This document shows positions 60,184 to 64,000 of a stretch of DNA of 64,000 nucleotides, in pieces. Made by a program: the position numbers and the translations under genes. Origin of the DNA: Ramlibacter pallidus (lineage in GTDB: Bacteria; Pseudomonadota; Gammaproteobacteria; Burkholderiales; Burkholderiaceae_C); assembly GCF_015070875.1 (NCBI RefSeq), contig NZ_JADDIV010000004.1, positions 496,001-560,000 on the forward strand. The letters run 5' to 3'. The notes beneath the pieces were generated by a model. It saw only the letters and a list, made by a program, of their open reading frames with translations. It searched no databases and was not told the origin of the DNA. Positions within the stretch are counted from its first letter, which is position 1, and every line of letters starts with the position of its first letter.

Positions 60184-62034
60184 TCAAGCCTTGGGGCCCG
60201 TGATTTGGGCTTGCTGCAACGCCTGTTGCCTCCGGGTGAGGCTGTAGAGCTGCTCCATCCGGGTGGGCTCCGTGGCCGGCAGCCGGGCCACCCGGGCGAT
60301 CTCCTCGGCCACCGCGTCGAGGTGGATGCCGATCATCGCCCGGCGCAGGTCCCAGGCGCCGATCTCCTCGAAGTCGTGCGCCTTGCCGCTGGGCTGCATG
60401 TCGTCCAGCGTGACCAGGCGGGCGGCGAGGTCGCGGAATTCCTGGCCTTCCAGCGCCAGCTGCAGGACGGCCCAGGGCTCCGCCCCATGGTCGTGGTGGC
60501 GGTTGTCCAGCCAGGAGAAGAGGTCGCCATGGGGCGGCTGCAGCTCGCACAGCAGGTGGTGGTCCTCGTTGGTCAGGGCTTCCCATGCCTGCGAGTTGCG
60601 AAGCACGGCCCGTGCGATCAGCTCCGCCAGGGCGACCGATTTCGGCTTGATGACCTGGCGGCGGCCCGTGCCGTAGGCGCGCTCCTTGTACGGCGAGTCG
60701 TTGCGGCGCCGCTGCTCGCGCGGGGGCGCGGCGGGGCGCCCCAGGCCCCAGACGTCCAGCAGGTCCGTCGGGCCCAGTTCGGCCCGCTGGGCGATATCGG
60801 CCAGGATCTGCTTCTTGAGCGCGCCTTCGGGAAGCAGCTTCCACAGCGGGCCCGCGTTGCTGACCATGCGCGAGCGCCCTTCGGCCGTGGCCAGGTCGCA
60901 GTCCTCCGAGGCCGCCTCCAGCAGGAACTGGCTCAGGGGCACGGCCTGGCGCACGAAGCGGGCGAAGGCGTCGGTTCCGTGCTCGCGGATGTAGCTGTCC
61001 GGGTCGTGCTCGGGCGGCAGGAACAGGAACTTCACCGTGCGCACGTCGCTGGCATAGGGCAGGGCGCCGTCCAGCGCCTTGCGGGCCGCCCGCCGGCCGG
61101 CGGCGTCGCCGTCGAAGCTGAAGACCACGCTGTCGGTGAAGCGGAACAGCTTCTGCACGTGCTCGGTGGTGCACGCCGTGCCCAGCGTCGCCACGGCGTT
61201 GGGGAAGCCGAGCTGGGCCAAGGCGACGACGTCCATGTAGCCCTCGGTCACCAGCACGAAGCCGTGCTCGCGCAGGGCGTTGCGCGCCTCGAACAGGCCG
61301 TAGAGCTCGCGGCCCTTGCTGAAGACGGGCGTCTCCGGCGAGTTGAGGTACTTCGGCTTCTCGTCGCCCAGCACCCGGCCGCCGAAGCCGATGCACTCGC
61401 CCTTGACGTTGCGGATCGGGAACATCACCCGGTCGCGGAAGCGGTCGTAGCGCTTGTCGTCCTCCTCGTTGACGATCACCAGGCCGCTTTCGGCCAGCAG
61501 GGGATCGTCGTAGTTCGGGAACACGCCGGCCAGCGTGCGCCAGCCTTCCGGGGCGTAGCCCAGACCGAACTGCTTCGCGATCTCGCCCGAGACCCCGCGC
61601 CGCTTGAAGTAGTCGATGGCGCGCGGCGAGGTTTTCAGGTGCTTGCGGTAGGCGGCGCCGGCCTTTTCCAGCACGTCGGACAGCGTGGACTGCTTCTGGC
61701 GCTGCTCCTGCTGGCGCGCGCGCTCGGCCGGCGAGAGGTCGTCCTCGGGCACCTGCATGCCGTACTGGCCGGCCAGGTCCTTCACGGCCTCGACGAAATT
61801 CATGCCGGCGTAGTCGATCAGGAAGCCGATGGCATTGCCGTTCTTGCCGCAGCCGAAGCAGTGGTAGAACTGCTTGGACGGGCTCACGGTGAAGGAGGGC
61901 GACTTCTCCGTGTGGAAGGGGCAGAGGCCGGAGAAGTTGGCGCCGGTCTTCTTCAGCTGCACGTGGCGGCCGACGATCTCGACGACGTCGGCGCGCGCCA
62001 GCAGTTCCTGGATGAAGTTCTGGGGGATCGCCAC
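60184..62034 (-). CDS. dnaG: DNA primase
   Basis: A 616-residue primase that lays RNA primers at replication forks. N-terminal CHC2 zinc ribbon (CPFHTEKSPSF, then HCFGCGKNGNAIGF), the catalytic TOPRIM core (VTEGYMDVVALAQLG, FSFDGDAAGRRAARK) and a C-terminal helicase-binding domain are present. Two GTG starts are possible: 62034, chosen because the family begins (M)AIPQNFIQELL, and 62064. Upstream lies a divergent acyl-CoA synthetase instead of rpsU. Confidence 0.96.
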   Translation of the reverse strand: MAIPQNFIQELLARADVVEIVGRHVQLKKTGANFSGLCPFHTEKSPSFTVSPSKQFYHCFGCGKNGNAIGFLIDYAGMNFVEAVKDLAGQYGMQVPEDDLSPAERARQQEQRQKQSTLSDVLEKAGAAYRKHLKTSPRAIDYFKRRGVSGEIAKQFGLGYAPEGWRTLAGVFPNYDDPLLAESGLVIVNEEDDKRYDRFRDRVMFPIRNVKGECIGFGGRVLGDEKPKYLNSPETPVFSKGRELYGLFEARNALREHGFVLVTEGYMDVVALAQLGFPNAVATLGTACTTEHVQKLFRFTDSVVFSFDGDAAGRRAARKALDGALPYASDVRTVKFLFLPPEHDPDSYIREHGTDAFARFVRQAVPLSQFLLEAASEDCDLATAEGRSRMVSNAGPLWKLLPEGALKKQILADIAQRAELGPTDLLDVWGLGRPAAPPREQRRRNDSPYKERAYGTGRRQVIKPKSVALAELIARAVLRNSQAWEALTNEDHHLLCELQPPHGDLFSWLDNRHHDHGAEPWAVLQLALEGQEFRDLAARLVTLDDMQPSGKAHDFEEIGAWDLRRAMIGIHLDAVAEEIARVARLPATEPTRMEQLYSLTRRQQALQQAQITGPKA

Positions 62035-62112
62035 GGGGGTGAGGTTAACTCCGAACGCTTCCACCCCCGGGAGGGGCTAACCTTCGGGAGGCAAGAACCG
62101 GAGACAAGAACG

Positions 62113-63759
62113 ATGACGTCCATTTTCGACCAGGACCTCCCCCGCGACGCGGCGAACTTCGCGCCGATCTCGCCGCTGTCCTTCCTGGAGCGTGCCGCCG
62201 ACGTCTACCCGCAACGCGTCGCCGTGGTCCACGGCCCGCTGCGGCGCACCTGGGCCGAGGTGGACGCCCGCTGCCGGCAGCTGGCGAGCGCCTTGCAGCG
62301 GGCCGGCCTGGGCAAGGGCGACACCGTGGCCGTGATGCTGCCGAACGTCCCGGCCATGGTCGAGGCGCACTTCGGCGTGCCCATGGCCGGCGCGGTGCTG
62401 AACACCCTGAACACGCGGCTGGACCCCGAGGCGATCGCCTTCATGCTGGACCACGGCGAGGCGAAGGCGGTGATCGTGGACCCGGAGTTCGCCCCCGCCA
62501 TGCAGAAGGCGATCGCCCTGCGCCGGGACGCGCGGCCGCTGCTGGTCGTCGACGCCGAGGACGCGCTGTTCACCGGCGCCGCGCAGCGCATCGGCACCAC
62601 CACCTACGAAGCGTTCCTCGCGGGCGGCGACCCGGCGTTCGCCTGGGAACTGCCGGCCGACGAATGGGACGCCATCGCCCTGAACTACACCAGCGGCACG
62701 ACCGGCAACCCGAAGGGCGTGGTCTACCACCACCGCGGCGCCGCGATCAACGCGATCTCCAACATCCTCGAGTGGGACATGCCGAAGCACCCGGTGTACC
62801 TGTGGACGCTGCCCATGTTCCATTGCAACGGCTGGTGCTTCCCCTGGACGATCGCGGCGCGGGCCGGCATCAACGTGTGCCTGCGCAAGGTGGAGGCGAA
62901 GGCCATGGCCGACGCCATCCGCGAGCACGGCGTGACGCACTACTGCGGCGCGCCGATCGTGCACGGCCTGCTGGTCAACGCGCCGGACGGACTGAAGAGC
63001 GGGCTGCCGCGCGGCGTGAAAGCGATGGTGGCGGGCGCCGCGCCGCCCGCCTCGCTGATCGAGGGCATGGAGACGCTGGGCTTCGACCTCACCCACGTCT
63101 ACGGCCTGACGGAGGTGTACGGCCCGGCCACCGCTTGCGCGAAGCACGCCGAGTGGGACGGGCTGGACATCGGCGAACGCGCCCGCCTGAACGCCCGGCA
63201 GGGCGTGCGCTACCACCTGCAGCGCAGCGCCCGCGTGCTGGACCCGCAGACGATGGCGCCGGTGCCATGGGACGGCGAGACCATGGGCGAGATCATGTTC
63301 CGCGGCAACATCACGATGAAGGGCTACCTGAAGAACGCGAAGGCGACGCAGGAAGCCTTCGCCGGCGGCTGGTACCACACCGGCGACCTCGCGGTGCAGT
63401 ACCCCGACGGCTACATCAAGATCAAGGACCGCAGCAAGGACATCATCATCTCGGGCGGCGAGAACATCTCCTCGATCGAAGTCGAGGACGTCCTGTATCG
63501 CCATCCCGACGTGCTGGCGGCGGCCGTCGTCGCCAGGCCGGACCCGAAATGGGGCGAGACGCCTTGCGCCTTCGTGGAGCTGAAAGTTGGCGCGAAGCTC
63601 ACCGCCGAGGAGGTCGTTGCGCATTGCCGCAAGCACCTGGCCGGCTTCAAGGTGCCGCGCGCCGTGGTGTTCGGCGAGCTGCCGAAGACGTCCACCGGCA
63701 AGATCCAGAAGTTCGAGCTGCGCAAGCAGGCCGGCTCGGCCGCCGCCATCGACGTCTGA
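62113..63759 (+). CDS. Medium/long-chain acyl-CoA synthetase
   Basis: A 548-residue AMP-forming ligase: ATP motif YTSGTTGNPKG (about 196-206), VYGLTEVYGP, GGWYHTGDLAV, IKDRSKDIIISGGENI and catalytic Lys in TSTGKIQKFELR. The sequence LPMFHCNGWCFPWT is typical of the acyl-CoA synthetase group annotated as 'long-chain fatty acid-CoA ligase, DmdB/FadD3-like'. Substrate not certain. 78 bases separate it from dnaG, which is divergent. Confidence 0.93.
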   Translation: MTSIFDQDLPRDAANFAPISPLSFLERAADVYPQRVAVVHGPLRRTWAEVDARCRQLASALQRAGLGKGDTVAVMLPNVPAMVEAHFGVPMAGAVLNTLNTRLDPEAIAFMLDHGEAKAVIVDPEFAPAMQKAIALRRDARPLLVVDAEDALFTGAAQRIGTTTYEAFLAGGDPAFAWELPADEWDAIALNYTSGTTGNPKGVVYHHRGAAINAISNILEWDMPKHPVYLWTLPMFHCNGWCFPWTIAARAGINVCLRKVEAKAMADAIREHGVTHYCGAPIVHGLLVNAPDGLKSGLPRGVKAMVAGAAPPASLIEGMETLGFDLTHVYGLTEVYGPATACAKHAEWDGLDIGERARLNARQGVRYHLQRSARVLDPQTMAPVPWDGETMGEIMFRGNITMKGYLKNAKATQEAFAGGWYHTGDLAVQYPDGYIKIKDRSKDIIISGGENISSIEVEDVLYRHPDVLAAAVVARPDPKWGETPCAFVELKVGAKLTAEEVVAHCRKHLAGFKVPRAVVFGELPKTSTGKIQKFELRKQAGSAAAIDV

Positions 63760-63840
63760 GCGCGCCTCCCCGAACAAGGGGGGGCGCCAAGGACGCCGGG
63801 CCGGTAGATTCCACGGCTTCGACACACCCGGGAGCGCGCG

Positions 63841-64000
63841 ATGCGAAGCGATGCAAGCGTGGGATCGTCCGCCATCCGGCGCCTGCTGCTGGCCGGTGCG
63901 CTGCTGCTGCTCGCCTCCTGCGGCGGCAGCGGCAGCGGCGGCGGCTCCGCGGCGGGCGCACAGCCGCCCAACATCCTGTTCGTCATCATGGACGACGTCG
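63841..64000 (+). CDS. Sulfatase-like lipoprotein (5' fragment)
   Basis: Only 53 residues are in view; the gene runs past the right edge. A basic N-terminus, a hydrophobic core (LLLAGALLLL) and lipobox LASC mark a lipoprotein, followed by a Ser/Gly linker. PPNILFVIMDDV is the opening strand of the sulfatase/alkaline-phosphatase fold, with the first metal-binding Asp pair. Could be an arylsulfatase or phosphodiesterase; the Cys/Ser formylglycine site is not visible. Confidence 0.8.
   Translation, partial: MRSDASVGSSAIRRLLLAGALLLLASCGGSGSGGGSAAGAQPPNILFVIMDDV

Overview
The window is GC-rich (about 70 %) bacterial chromosome, densely packed with genes on both strands. It looks like a member of the Burkholderiales, most likely the Comamonadaceae (Ramlibacter/Variovorax-like; the genus is a guess). 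The reasons are three tripartite-tricarboxylate (TctC/Bug) binding proteins without membrane partners, a Burkholderiales-type general porin, an RpoD with a long Lys/Ala/Pro-rich N-terminal extension, many CoA-transferase and aromatic-catabolism genes, and many start codons placed 5-8 bases after a -10 box (leaderless style). I saw no rRNA, tRNA, CRISPR array, insertion sequence or prophage gene. No stretch longer than 300 bases lacks a gene.

Layout. 1-2.5 kb: paoABC, a molybdenum aldehyde oxidoreductase read leftwards and cut by the left edge. 2.5-16.3 kb: housekeeping and accessory genes, including a PPOX-type flavoprotein, an Rrf2 regulator overlapping a thioredoxin-reductase-like flavoprotein, LysE exporter, RlpA-like protein, DoxX protein, a divergent nicotinamidase/nadE pair sharing a palindromic operator, a stand-alone RNB ribonuclease, an AraC/VOC pair, an amino-acid binding protein and a coiled-coil lipoprotein. 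16.3-28.5 kb: a large catabolic region (aldehyde dehydrogenase and TctC leftwards; two MaoC hydratases, acyl-CoA ligase and SDR rightwards; a hydratase divergent from an IclR regulator; then amidohydrolase, flavin reductase, HpcH aldolase and metallo-cupin in an overlapping operon; then a porin).

28.5-45.3 kb: efflux, esterase and regulatory genes, small secreted proteins, a 5'-3' exonuclease, an AhpD-like protein, a LysR/lactonase/TctC/amidohydrolase cluster, an ECF41-type sigma factor, an NTE-like patatin with a cyclic-nucleotide domain, and a response regulator facing a hybrid histidine kinase. 45.4-55.3 kb: a second acyl-CoA/aromatic region with an aldo/keto reductase, two CoA transferases, a crotonase lacking both catalytic glutamates, LigA/LigB ring-cleavage subunits, an acyl-CoA dehydrogenase, a cupin and a TctC protein. 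55.5-64 kb: a zinc-ribbon protein, an FAD oxidoreductase, a secreted Ca-site protein, rpoD and dnaG, an acyl-CoA synthetase, and the start of a sulfatase-like lipoprotein cut by the right edge.

How it fits together: TctC proteins probably capture carboxylates, ligases and CoA transferases activate them, and hydratases, dehydrogenases, amidohydrolases and aldolases break them down. The most unusual signals are regulatory: two matches to the ECF41 promoter motif 4.3 kb apart that would tie the sigma factor to the AhpD-like gene, paired CRP-like palindromes, an intrinsic terminator in the leader of the patatin gene, and several perfect palindromes in divergent promoter regions.
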